From the NCBI GenBank assembly GCA_001465025.1, contig LNDO01000088.1:36955-100954 (forward strand): a stretch of DNA of 64,000 nt. Reading direction: 5' to 3'. Within the stretch, counting starts at the first letter, position 1; each line of letters starts with the position of its first letter. Shown here piece after piece: positions 1-9,031 of the stretch. The position numbers and the translations under genes are program-made. The notes beneath the pieces were generated by a model. It saw only the letters and a program-made list of their open reading frames with translations, searched no databases and was not told the DNA's origin. This stretch comes from Pseudomonas sp. Ga0074129 (GTDB taxonomy: Bacteria; Pseudomonadota; Gammaproteobacteria; Pseudomonadales; Pseudomonadaceae).

Positions 1-360
1 CTTTCGGACTTCGTTGTCAGCGGAGCCAACTGCAACGTGCAGGCCGATGTACTGAGCGCTACCCAGACCTTCGTCAAGGCCGGCAAGCCGGTGGGCTTGA
101 TGTGCATCGCCCCGGCACTGGCCGCGAAAATCTTCGGTGCGGGCGTGATCTGCACCATCGGCAAGGATCACGACACCGCCGCCGCACTCACGCAAATGGG
201 TGCCGAGCACCACGAGTGCGAGGTAAACGACATTGTTGAGGACGCGCAACACAAACTGGTCACCACGCCGGCCTATATGCTCGCGCAGTCGATCAGCGAA
301 GCGGCCGCAGGCATCAACAAGCTGGTGGATCGGGTACTGGAGCTGAGCCACCCGGCCTAA
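1..360 (+). CDS. elbB: Isoprenoid biosynthesis glyoxalase ElbB, 3' part (gene starts before the window)
   Basis: The reading frame is open from base 1 and ends at TAA 358-360, giving about 119 C-terminal residues. It matches the C-terminal half of ElbB, a DJ-1/PfpI-like class I glutamine amidotransferase-fold protein reported to have glyoxalase activity. The text GLMCIAPALAAKIF carries the Cys of the nucleophile elbow, and TTPAYMLAQSISEAAAGI is the conserved family tail. In Pseudomonas the gene is a single-copy housekeeping gene. The N-terminus and any operon partner lie outside the window. The call rests on recognising the family text; function in this strain is inferred. Confidence 0.88.
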   Translation, partial: LSDFVVSGANCNVQADVLSATQTFVKAGKPVGLMCIAPALAAKIFGAGVICTIGKDHDTAAALTQMGAEHHECEVNDIVEDAQHKLVTTPAYMLAQSISEAAAGINKLVDRVLELSHPA

Positions 361-491
361 CAGGCTGTTTATGGCTGGATCAGACCAGCAGCACGCCAAT
401 CACGCCAATGCGCGCGGCACTCGCGCCGCGCCTCTGGTCAGATGCTCGCCACTGCGGCAGGTTGACCATTCCCTCACTTGGCGTATACCCC

Positions 492-962
492 ATGAGCAAG
501 CCGTCTTTCGAACTCACCGCTGAATTGCAGCAGGCCGTGGCCGCGTTTTTTCAGCGCATCCCGTTCAACCAGATGCTCGGCATCGAACTGGACGAACTGA
601 GCACCGAGCGGGTGACCATGCACCTGCCGATGAAGCCCGAGCTGATCGGCAACTTCGTCCACGGCATCCTGCATGGCGGGGTGATTTCCTCGTTGCTGGA
701 CGTCACCGGCGGGGCCATGGCGCTGATCGGCGCGTTCGACAAACATCAACACCTGTCCAGCGCCGAACGCATGGCCAAACTGTCCAAGCTCGGCACCATC
801 GACCTGCGCATCGACTACCTGCGCCCTGGCCGTGGTCAACGTTTCACCGCCACGGCGGTGCTGCTGCGTTCCGGCAACAAAGTCGCGGTGGTGCGCAGTG
901 AACTGCACAGCGACGACGGCACGCTGGTGGCAGTCGGCACCGGTACCTACCTGTGCGGATAA
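492..962 (+). CDS. yigI: YigI-type acyl-CoA thioesterase (hotdog fold)
   Basis: A 156-residue hotdog-fold protein of the PaaI/YigI group. The segment GNFVHGILHGGVISSLLD (about residues 53-70) is the conserved substrate-binding helix region. E. coli YigI, described as a medium/long-chain acyl-CoA thioesterase, has almost the same length. I chose the ATG at 492 rather than an upstream in-frame ATG at 408, because the homologous sequence begins at MSKPSF and the extra 28 residues look like translated intergenic DNA. It stands alone, downstream of elbB in the same direction. Substrate preference is not visible from sequence. Confidence 0.85.
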   Translation: MSKPSFELTAELQQAVAAFFQRIPFNQMLGIELDELSTERVTMHLPMKPELIGNFVHGILHGGVISSLLDVTGGAMALIGAFDKHQHLSSAERMAKLSKLGTIDLRIDYLRPGRGQRFTATAVLLRSGNKVAVVRSELHSDDGTLVAVGTGTYLCG

Positions 963-1041
963 TCCAGGTCGGATCAGAGAACAGCGATGAGACGCCAAGG
1001 CTCGCCGCTAAAGCGCCTCCCACAGCAGTACGCAGGATGCG

Positions 1042-1491
1042 CTAACGGCTCAAGCGGGTGAGGATACGATCCAGCGCATTGGCAAACGCCTGCTTGTCGC
1101 GCTCGCCATAAGCGGCCTGGCCTCCGCCCATCTGGCCTTGTTCGCGCAGTTCGGTAAACAGGTTACGCACCGCCAGCTTGTCCGCCATGTTGCGCTCATC
1201 AAACTCGCGCCCGCGCGGGTCCAGCGCCGCCACGCCCTTCTTCACCAGCCGATCCGCCAGCGGCACATCGCTGCAAATCACCAGTTCGCCGGGCTGGGCG
1301 TGCTCCACCAGGTAATCATCCGCCGCATCCGGCCCACTGGGCACCACAATCAAACGCACGCAACTGAAGGCCGGTTTGGCCAACGCCTGCCCCGCCACCA
1401 TCACCACCTCAAAGCGCCGCTTCAAGGCAAACTTCACCACCTGATCCTTGGCCGCCCGAGGGCAGGCATCGGCATCGATCCAGACTCGCAT
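1042..1491 (-). CDS. YaiI/YqxD family protein (DUF188, UPF0178)
   Basis: A 149-residue member of the YaiI/YqxD family, related to the PIN/NYN nuclease fold. The N-terminal MRVWIDADACPRAAKD holds the conserved Asp/Cys cluster, and CSDVPLADRLVKKG and DPRGREFDERN are further family motifs. I chose ATG 1491 because homologues begin at MRVWID and an AAGGAGA ribosome site lies just upstream. A longer frame to 1593 exists but adds unrelated residues. The gene is monocistronic. No biochemical role is established that I know of; a nuclease activity would be inferred only from the fold. Confidence 0.85.
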   Translation of the reverse strand: MRVWIDADACPRAAKDQVVKFALKRRFEVVMVAGQALAKPAFSCVRLIVVPSGPDAADDYLVEHAQPGELVICSDVPLADRLVKKGVAALDPRGREFDERNMADKLAVRNLFTELREQGQMGGGQAAYGERDKQAFANALDRILTRLSR

Positions 1492-1671
1492 CAGCGCGCA
1501 ATCTCCTTGTTTCACCATGTTAAGAGGGGCGCATACCAGCCACAGCGATGCCAAGCGCTCGCGGGCATCGTGCAGAACCGATAGGCTGAACACTCAAGCG
1601 CCGCACGGCAAGCCCAGATAGCGCAGAGTGCTGAGCAGCGAGAACCAAATCACCCGGCGCAGGAGCCACCC

Positions 1672-2445
1672 ATGAGTTTTTGGCAACGCTTGGAAGAACC
1701 CGCCCATGTCGTGGTGTGTGGGGCCAGCCGGGGGATTGGTCTGGCCTTGACTGAGCAGTTATTGGCCCGTGCCGATGTTGCTCGCGTATATGCGGTGGCC
1801 CGCCACGCGACACAGGCGCAGGGCTTGCAGGCCGTGGTCGCCGTGCATGGGCCACGGTTGCAGTGCCTGGATGTGGACGTGTGCGATGAGCAGGCGCTGA
1901 GTGCGCTGGCCGCTCATCTGCGAGCGGTGATACCGCGCGTGCATCTGTTGCTGTGCACCGTCGGCGTGCTGCAGGACGGCGCATCGCGCGCCGAGAAAGG
2001 CTTGGCGCAGTTGAATCTTGACGGGCTGTTGGCGACCTTTCAGCGCAACAGCTTTGCACCGATTCTGCTGCTCAAACATTTGTTGCCTCTGCTGCGCGGC
2101 CAGCACCCGTGCACCGTGGCAGCGCTGTCGGCGCGGGTGGGTTCGATCGGCGATAACCGCCTCGGCGGCTGGTACAGTTACCGCGCCAGCAAGGCGGCGT
2201 TGAATCAACTGCTGCACACGGCGAGCATCGAACTGAGCCGACTCAACCCCAACAGTTGCGTGCTCAGCCTGCACCCCGGCACCACTGACACCGACCTATC
2301 AAAACCCTTTCAGGCCAATGTGCCGGCCGAAAAACTGTTTACACCGCACTACTCCGCCGAATGCTTGCTGGCGCAAGTTGAGCGGCACGGCCCTGCACAA
2401 ACCGGCACGTTCTGGGGCTGGGACGGCCAGCCGATTCCTTGGTAA
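1672..2445 (+). CDS. SDR family NAD(P)-dependent oxidoreductase (C-factor-like)
   Basis: A 257-residue short-chain dehydrogenase. The cofactor motif GASRGIG lies at residues 17-23. A serine in AALSARVGSIG and the YRASK motif (YxxxK) provide the catalytic Ser-Tyr-Lys set. The C-terminal part, including LHPGTTDTDLSKPF, resembles the CsgA/C-factor-like subgroup common in Pseudomonas. GGAGCC before ATG 1672 is a reasonable ribosome site. It is not obviously in an operon: the LysE gene downstream is convergent. The substrate is unknown. Confidence 0.85.
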   Translation: MSFWQRLEEPAHVVVCGASRGIGLALTEQLLARADVARVYAVARHATQAQGLQAVVAVHGPRLQCLDVDVCDEQALSALAAHLRAVIPRVHLLLCTVGVLQDGASRAEKGLAQLNLDGLLATFQRNSFAPILLLKHLLPLLRGQHPCTVAALSARVGSIGDNRLGGWYSYRASKAALNQLLHTASIELSRLNPNSCVLSLHPGTTDTDLSKPFQANVPAEKLFTPHYSAECLLAQVERHGPAQTGTFWGWDGQPIPW

Positions 2446-2460
2446 GGATCAGCTTGCCGA

Positions 2461-3090
2461 TCAAACGGGGGCGCGGCGCACGCTGGCCAGCAAGGCTGCC
2501 GCACCAATGAACAGGGCACCAAAGGTGCGGTTCATCACACGCTGCTGACGCGGCGAACGCAGCGCACCCAGCACCCGTGCCGCCAAGCCGGTGTAACCGG
2601 CCATCACGATCAGGTCGACGCAAATCATGGTGACGCCCATCACCAGGTACTGCATCAGCAGCGGCGCTTGTGGATTGAGGAACTGCGGCAGCACCGCGAG
2701 CATGAAAACAATCGCCTTGGGGTTGCTGAAGTTGACCAGAAAACCGCGCAGCACCAAGGTCAGCGGACGGCCAATCGGACGCTCGGTCTGTGTCGCCATA
2801 TCGCTAGGCAGCGCCTGCCACTGGCGATAGCCGAGGTAAACCAAGTACACCACACCGAACCACTTGATCAGACTGAACGCCAGTTCAGAGGCGGCCAGAA
2901 TCGCCCCGACACCAGCTGCCACGATCACGATCTGCAGGACCAAGCCCAGTTGCAGACCCAGGGCATTCCAGTAACCGCGCAAAAAACCATACTGCAAACC
3001 GGCCGACATCGAGGCAATCGCCCCCGCTCCCGGTGACAGGCTGATGATCCAACAGGCAACAAAGAACGCGAGCCAGGTTTCCAGTGCCAT
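2461..3090 (-). CDS. LysE/RhtB family amino-acid exporter
   Basis: A 209-residue inner-membrane protein with about six hydrophobic segments. The N-terminal text SLSPGAGAIASMSAGLQYG is the LysE/RhtB signature around the first loop, and NFSNPKAIVFMLAVLPQFL is the conserved central motif. These proteins export amino acids such as lysine, threonine or homoserine lactones; the substrate cannot be read here. I chose ATG 3090 because MALETWLAFF matches the family N-terminus; the longer frame to 3222 adds 44 non-homologous residues. It is convergent with the SDR gene, with 15 bases between the stops. Confidence 0.88.
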   Translation of the reverse strand: MALETWLAFFVACWIISLSPGAGAIASMSAGLQYGFLRGYWNALGLQLGLVLQIVIVAAGVGAILAASELAFSLIKWFGVVYLVYLGYRQWQALPSDMATQTERPIGRPLTLVLRGFLVNFSNPKAIVFMLAVLPQFLNPQAPLLMQYLVMGVTMICVDLIVMAGYTGLAARVLGALRSPRQQRVMNRTFGALFIGAAALLASVRRAPV

Positions 3091-3227
3091 GGCAGTTACC
3101 TCAAACAGAACAGAGAAAGGAAGATAGGCAGCGAGACTAACGCGTGTTGGACCATCCGCCCAGTTGCAGCGCGCAAGCTGATTAGAACGAGACCCCGGCG
3201 AGACGCGGATCACATGCCCCACACCGA

Positions 3228-3815
3228 TTAAACGTTGCGCGGTCGCTCAGGGGGCAAATCGCCGTTACGCCAGCGACGCACAGCCTTCTGGAAAAACAGG
3301 GTATTGGGGATCTGGACCCAGGCCCCAGGCGCGTCGCCGCTAAGGTCCTCTAGGGTGGTGTAAAACAGATTGATCTCCATAACCCGGCCACGCACGCCGG
3401 GTTTGTCGGCACTTTCCAGCACTTCAACACAGTCACCGATACGAAAAGGCCCCAGGGTAAAGATCAGCAGCGCGCAGAACATGTTCGACAACACACTCCA
3501 CAACGCAAAGAAGGCGATTGCAGCCACCGCCGCAAACCCGGTCAAAGCCCCCCAAAGCACCTGTGCCGAGACACCGACACGCTCCAGTACCAGCAACAAT
3601 GCACTGCCTAGAACCAACCATCGCAACACGCCGCGCAGTGGCACCAGCAACTCCGCCGGTAACTGCGGATAACGCTTACCAAGGCGGGTGATGCCACGGG
3701 TAAGCAGACGCTGCAGTAACCAAGCCAGCAGAATGATCAGCAACACCTGACCAGCCGTTAGCAGAGGCTCGCGCCAGGCCAGCAGCCATTCCAGGGTTGG
3801 CAGACTGATCGTCAA
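3228..3815 (-). CDS. Small mechanosensitive channel (MscS family)
   Basis: A 195-residue membrane protein. Two or three transmembrane helices lie before about residue 130, including a Gly/Ala-rich pore helix (GALTGFAAVAAIAFFALWSVLSN). A beta domain with GPFRIGDCVEV and GRVMEINLFYTTL follows, both MscS signatures. It is shorter than E. coli MscS (286 aa) and lacks most of the C-terminal vestibule. The only plausible start is TTG at 3815, which overlaps the TGA of the upstream ABC-F gene as TTGA, so translation is probably coupled. It would act as an osmotic relief valve in the inner membrane. Confidence 0.85.
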   Translation of the reverse strand: MTISLPTLEWLLAWREPLLTAGQVLLIILLAWLLQRLLTRGITRLGKRYPQLPAELLVPLRGVLRWLVLGSALLLVLERVGVSAQVLWGALTGFAAVAAIAFFALWSVLSNMFCALLIFTLGPFRIGDCVEVLESADKPGVRGRVMEINLFYTTLEDLSGDAPGAWVQIPNTLFFQKAVRRWRNGDLPPERPRNV

Positions 3816-5722
3816 CTGGCAGCCTCCAACTCGGCTTGCAGCGCTTCGAGGGTTTCCAGTGCGAGCAACCAGCGCTCTTCCAGATCGGCCTCGCGGCTTT
3901 TCAGCTTGGCTTGTTCGGCCAGGGCGTCACGCAGTTCGTCCTTGCGCGCGGCGTCGTAGATGTCGCTTTCGCCCAAGCGGGTTTCAACCGCCGCGAGCTT
4001 TTCATGCAACTGGCCCAGCTCTTTCTCTAGCTTGTCGGCTTCGCGCTTGTGCGGTGCCAATTGCTGACGCAACGCGGCGGCAGCCTGACGCTGTACGCGC
4101 TTGTCGGTTTTATCCGGATTGCTCTCGCTGCTGCTCGCCGGTGCCTGACGCACGCGGTAATCGACCAGCCAGCGGGCGTAGTCTTCCAGATCACCGTCGA
4201 AGGGCAGCACCTGCCCATCGGCCACCAGCAGAAATTCGTCGGTGGTGCTTTTCAGCAAGTGACGGTCGTGGGACACCACCACCACCGCGCCGCTGAACTC
4301 TTGCAGGGCCATGGTCAGCGCCAGGCGCATTTCCAAGTCGAGGTGGTTGGTCGGCTCATCCAGCAACAGCAGATTCGGCTTGCCCCAAGCGATCAGCGCC
4401 AAGGCCAGACGGGCTTTCTCACCACCGGAGAAATTCAGCACCGGCTCATCGCAACGCGGGCCACGGAAGTCGAAACCGCCGAGGAAGTCGCGCAGGGTTT
4501 GTTCGCGCTCGGTAGGTGCCAGACGCTGGAAGTGCAGCAGCGGGCTGGCTTTATCGTCCAGCGCATCAAGTTGATGCTGGGCAAAGTAGCCGACCACCAG
4601 ATTCTCGCCGCGCTGCAGATGGCCGCTGATGGGCTGCAGTTCGTTCGAGAGATTTTTGATCAGGGTCGACTTGCCCGCACCATTTGGCCCGAGCAGACCG
4701 ATGCGCGCACCGGGCGCCAGGCTGAGCTTGACCTTCTCCAGCACAACCTTATCGCCGTAGCCAAGGCGACCTTCACTCAAGCTGAGCAGTGGGCTGGAGA
4801 TCTTGTCGGCCTCGCGGAAGCTGAAATCAAACGGCGAATCGACATGCGCCGCCGACAGCTCTTCCATGCGCTCCAGCGCCTTGATCCGGCTCTGTGCCTG
4901 GCGCGCTTTGGTGGCTTGAGCCTTAAAGCGGGCGATGTACTTTTCCATGTGCGCGCGCTGCACTTGCTGCTTTTCGTACGCCTGTTGCTGCTGCGCGAGA
5001 CGCTCGGCACGGGTGCGTTCAAAGGCTGAATAGCCCCCGCGATACAGGGTCAGCTTCTGCTGATCGAGGTGTGCCACATGATCGACCACGGCATCGAGGA
5101 AATCGCGGTCGTGGGAAATCAGCAGCAAGGTGCCGGGATAGCCTTTGAGCCAGCCTTCCAGCCAGAGAATCGCGTCGAGGTCGAGGTGGTTGGTCGGCTC
5201 ATCGAGCAGCAACAGGTCGGACGGACACATCAGTGCCTGCGCCAGGTTCAAACGCATGCGCCAGCCACCGGAGAAGTCACCAACACGACGGTCCATCTGC
5301 GCACTGTCAAAGCCCAAGCCGGCGAGCAGCTTGCGCGCGCGGGCATCAGCACTGTAACCGTCGAGGGTGTCGAGTTCCGTGTGCAAGCGCGCCACGGCAG
5401 CGCCGTCATGCGCGGCTTCGGCCACGGCCAGTTCGGCTTGCACCCGGCGCAGCTTTACATCGCCGTCGAGGACGTAATCAACGGCCTGGCGTTCGACAGC
5501 GTCGATCTCCTGACGCATGTGTGCCACGCGCCAGTCGGCGGGTATCAGGCAATCGCCCGCGTCGGCACTCAGCTCGCCACGGAACAGGGCAAACAGGCTG
5601 GATTTACCGGCACCGTTAGCGCCGATCAGGCCGGCTTTGTGGCCGGGGTGCAGGGTCATCTCGGCGTCTTCTAGCAGACGCTGAGGGCCACGCTGTAAAG
5701 TCAGGTTCTGGAGTCGGATCAT
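3812..5722 (-). CDS. yheS: ABC-F ATPase YheS (ribosome-associated)
   Basis: A 636-residue soluble ABC-F protein with two ATPase cassettes and no membrane segments. The first Walker A is GANGAGKSSLF and the first signature is FSGGWRMRLNLAQAL; the second cassette has GPNGAGKSTLI and FSGGEKARLALAL. Each is followed by LLLDEPTNHLDL. A charged linker lies between them and a coiled coil ends the protein. Length and text match YheS (637 aa in E. coli), which binds the ribosomal E site to relieve stalls. ATG 5722 starts the family-conserved MIRLQNLTLQRG; the frame to 5923 is not supported. It is coupled to the downstream MscS gene. Confidence 0.92.
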   Translation of the reverse strand: MIRLQNLTLQRGPQRLLEDAEMTLHPGHKAGLIGANGAGKSSLFALFRGELSADAGDCLIPADWRVAHMRQEIDAVERQAVDYVLDGDVKLRRVQAELAVAEAAHDGAAVARLHTELDTLDGYSADARARKLLAGLGFDSAQMDRRVGDFSGGWRMRLNLAQALMCPSDLLLLDEPTNHLDLDAILWLEGWLKGYPGTLLLISHDRDFLDAVVDHVAHLDQQKLTLYRGGYSAFERTRAERLAQQQQAYEKQQVQRAHMEKYIARFKAQATKARQAQSRIKALERMEELSAAHVDSPFDFSFREADKISSPLLSLSEGRLGYGDKVVLEKVKLSLAPGARIGLLGPNGAGKSTLIKNLSNELQPISGHLQRGENLVVGYFAQHQLDALDDKASPLLHFQRLAPTEREQTLRDFLGGFDFRGPRCDEPVLNFSGGEKARLALALIAWGKPNLLLLDEPTNHLDLEMRLALTMALQEFSGAVVVVSHDRHLLKSTTDEFLLVADGQVLPFDGDLEDYARWLVDYRVRQAPASSSESNPDKTDKRVQRQAAAALRQQLAPHKREADKLEKELGQLHEKLAAVETRLGESDIYDAARKDELRDALAEQAKLKSREADLEERWLLALETLEALQAELEAAS

Positions 5723-5772
5723 AATGGCGACGGAGTCTACCAGAGTCCCTTTAGAGAAACCCGGAAAGCACC

Positions 5773-6237
5773 ATGACGACTGACCTGTGGCGATTCGCCC
5801 AAAACCTGTATCAACAACCCGGCGTTGAGGCCGCGTGCCTGCGCCTGCAAGCTGACGGCGCGGATGTCTGCCTGCTGCTGTGCGCCGCCTGGTTGGAGCG
5901 TAGGCAGATCGACTGCAACGCAACGCGCGCCGGGGCGTTGCGCCAACTCGCGCTACCTTGGCAACAACAGGTGGTGGTACCGCTGCGTCAGTTACGGCAA
6001 AGCTGGCGTGAGCGGGCAGCGGGTGACGATGCTCTGGCGCTGCTGCGCGAACAGGTCAAACAACTGGAACTGGCTGCCGAACGGCAACAACTGCAGCGAC
6101 TGGCGCAATGCAGCGAGGCTTGGCCGCGCGCAGGCGCTTCAACCCCTGCGCAATGGCTGGACGCGCTAGCGCCCGAACCGGCCAACCGCGATGCGCTGCA
6201 AACGCTGCGCATCGCGGCAACACAACTAAACGCTTAA
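5773..6237 (+). CDS. TIGR02444 (DUF2390) family protein
   Basis: A 154-residue, mostly helical protein. The N-terminus MTTDLWRFAQNLYQQPGVE with the following CLRLQADGADVCLLLCAAWL is typical of the TIGR02444/DUF2390 family. No catalytic motif is visible and no function is known to me. It is divergent from yheS, as in other pseudomonads, with start codons 50 bases apart, so the two probably share a promoter region. Its TAA overlaps the TAA of the convergent algP gene in the tetranucleotide TTAA (6234-6237). Confidence 0.85.
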   Translation: MTTDLWRFAQNLYQQPGVEAACLRLQADGADVCLLLCAAWLERRQIDCNATRAGALRQLALPWQQQVVVPLRQLRQSWRERAAGDDALALLREQVKQLELAAERQQLQRLAQCSEAWPRAGASTPAQWLDALAPEPANRDALQTLRIAATQLNA

Positions 6238-7013
6238 GCGGCGCTGGTTGGGTTGCTGTCGGCAGCCGGCGCGGCTGGCGCAGCGACCGCTGGAGCTTTG
6301 GCTACCACGGGCTTGGCGACCGGTTTTTTCGCAGCGGGTTTGGCGGTCGGTTTAGCGACTGGCTTCGCGGCTGGTTTGGCAGCTGGCTTAGGCGCAACAG
6401 CCTTGCTGGCTACAGGTTTGGCGGCGGCGGGTTTTGCGGCAGCTTTGGGCGCAGCAGGTGCTTTGCTTGCGGCCTTGGCGGGCGCTTTGGCCGGTGCTTT
6501 TACCGCACCCACTGCGGCAGTTGTTTTAGCTGCGGGCTTGGCAGCAGCAGGTTTGGACGCTGCTGGCTTGGCTGCTGGTTTAACCTGAGCTGCCTTGACT
6601 GCACGGCTGTCCAACGCCTTGTTAACCGCTTCTTTGACCTTGCCTACACCTTGGGCGAGCTTCAGGCTTTCCTGCGCATCGCGCTTCAATTCGGCGATGT
6701 AGCTGCGCGTCTCGCTTTGACGGTCTTTCAGGGTGTCGAGCAGTTGCTCCAACTCTTCAACCGCCTCTTTGGCTTTAAGCTGCGCCTTGGCTTTACCCGC
6801 TACCGCAGCGTCCTGCATCTTGCTGCGCGCTTTGTGCAATTTCTCTTGAGCCTTGCCGCGCTGCTTTTCCAGCTTGGCGAGGAGCTGCTCGGCTTCGACC
6901 AAAGCACGCGTGCAGGCGTCCTCCAGGTGCTCAAGCAGGCTGTGGGAGAGCTGCTGCAGCAAGTGCAGCGGGGTGCTCACGGATTTCTTCTTCGCATTCT
7001 TTGTTGCGGACAT
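6234..7013 (-). CDS. algP: AlgP, histone H1-like alginate regulatory protein
   Basis: A 259-residue protein with two parts. Residues 1 to about 130 are a conserved helical, coiled-coil region with TPLHLLQQLSHSLLEHLE and KLEKQRGKAQEKLHKAR. From about residue 135 to the end it is a low-complexity tail rich in KPAA/AKPA units, resembling the eukaryotic histone H1 tail. In P. aeruginosa AlgP (AlgR3) is a DNA-associated protein influencing algD transcription. The tail here is shorter than I recall for PAO1; repeat number varies between strains. ATG 7013 matches the homologous MSATKN start; an upstream in-frame start at 7046 is less likely. Confidence 0.93.
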   Translation of the reverse strand: MSATKNAKKKSVSTPLHLLQQLSHSLLEHLEDACTRALVEAEQLLAKLEKQRGKAQEKLHKARSKMQDAAVAGKAKAQLKAKEAVEELEQLLDTLKDRQSETRSYIAELKRDAQESLKLAQGVGKVKEAVNKALDSRAVKAAQVKPAAKPAASKPAAAKPAAKTTAAVGAVKAPAKAPAKAASKAPAAPKAAAKPAAAKPVASKAVAPKPAAKPAAKPVAKPTAKPAAKKPVAKPVVAKAPAVAAPAAPAADSNPTSAA

Positions 7014-7146
7014 GACGCGCCTCCTGGCGGATGAAGTTACCGCCATACTAGACCTCCTGCGCCCTGCCTCGCTACCTCACGCACGCCCGCATTGAGCTCG
7101 CGCGCGTGGCTGGCATAATCGGGCGATCATAGGCCGGAGATTCCCC

Positions 7147-7791
7147 ATGCCACGTTTGACCTTGCTGCTGCTCTGCCTGCTGGCGTCCTACACGCAAGCA
7201 GACGATCACGCCCACGACCTGGCCTACAGCCTCGGCGTGAAACTGGGCGAGCGGCTGCGCGACGAAGTGCCACAGTTAGAGTTACAAGCGCTGCTCGACG
7301 GCCTGCGCCAGGCCTATCGCAACGAGCCTTTAGCGCTGGAAGCAGAACGTATTGAGGAGCTGCTGGCCGAGCACGACGCGCACTTGGCCGAGGTGCCGCA
7401 GCAGCTTGAAAAAGCGAAGCAAGCCGAGAAGCGTTTTCTCGCCAACGAGAAAGCTAAGGCAGGTGTACGCGTGCTGGACAATGGCGTATTGATGCAGCAA
7501 TTGCGTGCTGGCAGCGGCCAAAAACCACGCCCGCATGATCGCGTGCAGGTGCGCTATGTCGGATTTCTGGCCGATGGCAGCCCGTTTGATGAGAGCCAGA
7601 CGGCGCAATGGTTTCGCTTGGACAGCGTCATCGCCGGCTGGCGCAGTGCACTACCGCTTATGCCGGTGGGCGCGCAGTGGCGTTTAGTGATTCCGTCGGC
7701 TCAGGCGTATGGCGAAGAAGGCGCGGGGGATTTGATTCCACCTTACTCGCCCTTGGTGTTCGAACTGGAATTGCTCGACACCAAGGAGTAG
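7147..7791 (+). CDS. FKBP-type peptidyl-prolyl isomerase, exported
   Basis: A 214-residue protein with an N-terminal signal peptide (MPRLTLLLLCLLASYTQA). A helical FKBP-N dimerisation domain (about 25-105) and a C-terminal FKBP domain (about 115-212) follow. The FKBP part shows VRYVGFLADGSPFDES, IAGWRSALPLMPVGAQW and IPSAQAYGEEGAGDLIPP, close to FklB/Mip. It should catalyse cis-trans prolyl isomerisation and assist folding in the periplasm. Its position between algP and rsd/algQ is the usual Pseudomonas order. Confidence 0.9.
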   Translation: MPRLTLLLLCLLASYTQADDHAHDLAYSLGVKLGERLRDEVPQLELQALLDGLRQAYRNEPLALEAERIEELLAEHDAHLAEVPQQLEKAKQAEKRFLANEKAKAGVRVLDNGVLMQQLRAGSGQKPRPHDRVQVRYVGFLADGSPFDESQTAQWFRLDSVIAGWRSALPLMPVGAQWRLVIPSAQAYGEEGAGDLIPPYSPLVFELELLDTKE

Positions 7792-7798
7792 CAGGGGC

Positions 7799-8275
7799 TC
7801 AGGAAGCGGCGGCGGCAGCCTGCTCGCGATGGGCGTTGTGCAGCACCTCGATAAGGCAATCTTCTAACTCGAAGCGCTCGTGCAACAACTGGCCGAGACG
7901 CTTGAGTTCATCCAGCAAAGAGCCTGAGTCCTGACGGTCGCTGTTGTCGCAACGATCATTAAAGGCCAACGCCACTTCGGTGATCGCCTCAATGCGCGGG
8001 TAAATTTGCTTGGCCAGGTCCAGGCCACGCTGATCACCAAAGGCTTTGGCTTCACTGGTCAACTGCTCGTAGACCTCAAAGTGGCCCGCCGAGACGTAAT
8101 CAACCAAGATTTCACAGAAGCGCTGGACAGTCTCGCAATGGGTGCTGGGCGCCTGCGCAGCGATATTGATAGCGGCATAGGCTTCTACCAACTCGCGACG
8201 CTCCTGCAACCAGCGGTCTATCAGCAGATGAACCCCGCCCCAACGTTCCTGGGCATTTTGGCAACTCTCAAGCAT
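7799..8275 (-). CDS. algQ: Anti-sigma-70 factor Rsd/AlgQ
   Basis: A 158-residue helical protein matching Rsd/AlgQ throughout: [20 protein letters not shown] at the start, [22 protein letters not shown] in the middle. AlgQ binds region 4 of the housekeeping sigma factor and favours alternative sigma factors in stationary phase; in P. aeruginosa it also affects alginate and siderophore genes. ATG 8275 fits homologues; the frame extends to 8416 without family similarity. The stop is 7 bases from that of the convergent FKBP gene. Confidence 0.92.
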   Translation of the reverse strand: MLESCQNAQERWGGVHLLIDRWLQERRELVEAYAAINIAAQAPSTHCETVQRFCEILVDYVSAGHFEVYEQLTSEAKAFGDQRGLDLAKQIYPRIEAITEVALAFNDRCDNSDRQDSGSLLDELKRLGQLLHERFELEDCLIEVLHNAHREQAAAAAS

Positions 8276-8468
8276 GGTGACCTCTACTTCCCTATTGCTA
8301 TTAGTGTTGTGAGCGAACCAAGACATTTTTCTGTCATTAGCGGCAAGCTCTGGGAAGACAACCGTGAAACGGCAACTTTCCGGCGGTGACTGTGGCCAGA
8401 TTATTCTGCCACGCACAGGCCTTCAAGACAGGCCGGAAGATAATTTCATACAAGCGTTTAACCGGTAG

Positions 8469-9011
8469 TCAGGGCTTGTTCATCTTGGCGGCAGGCTTGT
8501 AAAAACTCAGGGTGACCTGACCCAAATCGATACCCCACTTCGACATGCGCGCCCGGTTGAGCATCACCTGATCGTCCATCAGGAACATCCAGTCATCAAA
8601 ATCAACCACATAGGTTGAGTCATCGACCTTCAAGCGCAGCTTGTAGCGCCAGTGCAATGCATTGCCAGCGACATGGCCAATCGCCTCGCCCACCACATCA
8701 TCTGCCGTCCCGCGCCAACTGCCGTCTGGCTGTTTGCGCAGGGTCCAGACACGTCGTTCGGTGCTGCCATCGCTGTAGGTGAAGTGCTCGTCGAGTACGC
8801 CGACATCACCGTCCCAGGTTCCGCTCATAGCGACATGAAAGCGTTTGATCACCTCACCAGAGCGATTCTGAAACATGCCCCAGGCCTGCAACTCGCCGTT
8901 AAAATAGTCACTCAGCTCGAGGCCTGGCTGTTGCTGGGCGTAATCACGCACCTGCGGACCGGCACAGCCCATTAGCATGAAGGCAAGACAGCAGATCAAC
9001 ACGACGCGCAT
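8469..9011 (-). CDS. DUF3833 family lipoprotein
   Basis: A 180-residue protein beginning with a lipoprotein signal peptide, MRVVLICCLAFMLMGCAG, with the lipobox Cys at about residue 16. The mature part has the DUF3833 pattern: YFNGELQAWGMFQNRSGEV, MSGTWDGDVGVLDEHFTY and DDWMFLMDDQVMLNRARMSKWG. The fold is probably a beta barrel resembling lipocalins, but no ligand is known. It lies just downstream of hemY in the same direction (gap about 20 bases) and may be cotranscribed. Confidence 0.87.
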   Translation of the reverse strand: MRVVLICCLAFMLMGCAGPQVRDYAQQQPGLELSDYFNGELQAWGMFQNRSGEVIKRFHVAMSGTWDGDVGVLDEHFTYSDGSTERRVWTLRKQPDGSWRGTADDVVGEAIGHVAGNALHWRYKLRLKVDDSTYVVDFDDWMFLMDDQVMLNRARMSKWGIDLGQVTLSFYKPAAKMNKP

Positions 9012-9031
9012 AAATGCCTCTCAGCATTCAA

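Noticed and set aside
6234-7013. Tandem DNA repeat or satellite in the algP tail
   Set aside because: The repetition comes from coding of the KPAA-rich AlgP tail, a known feature of the protein, not a separate element.
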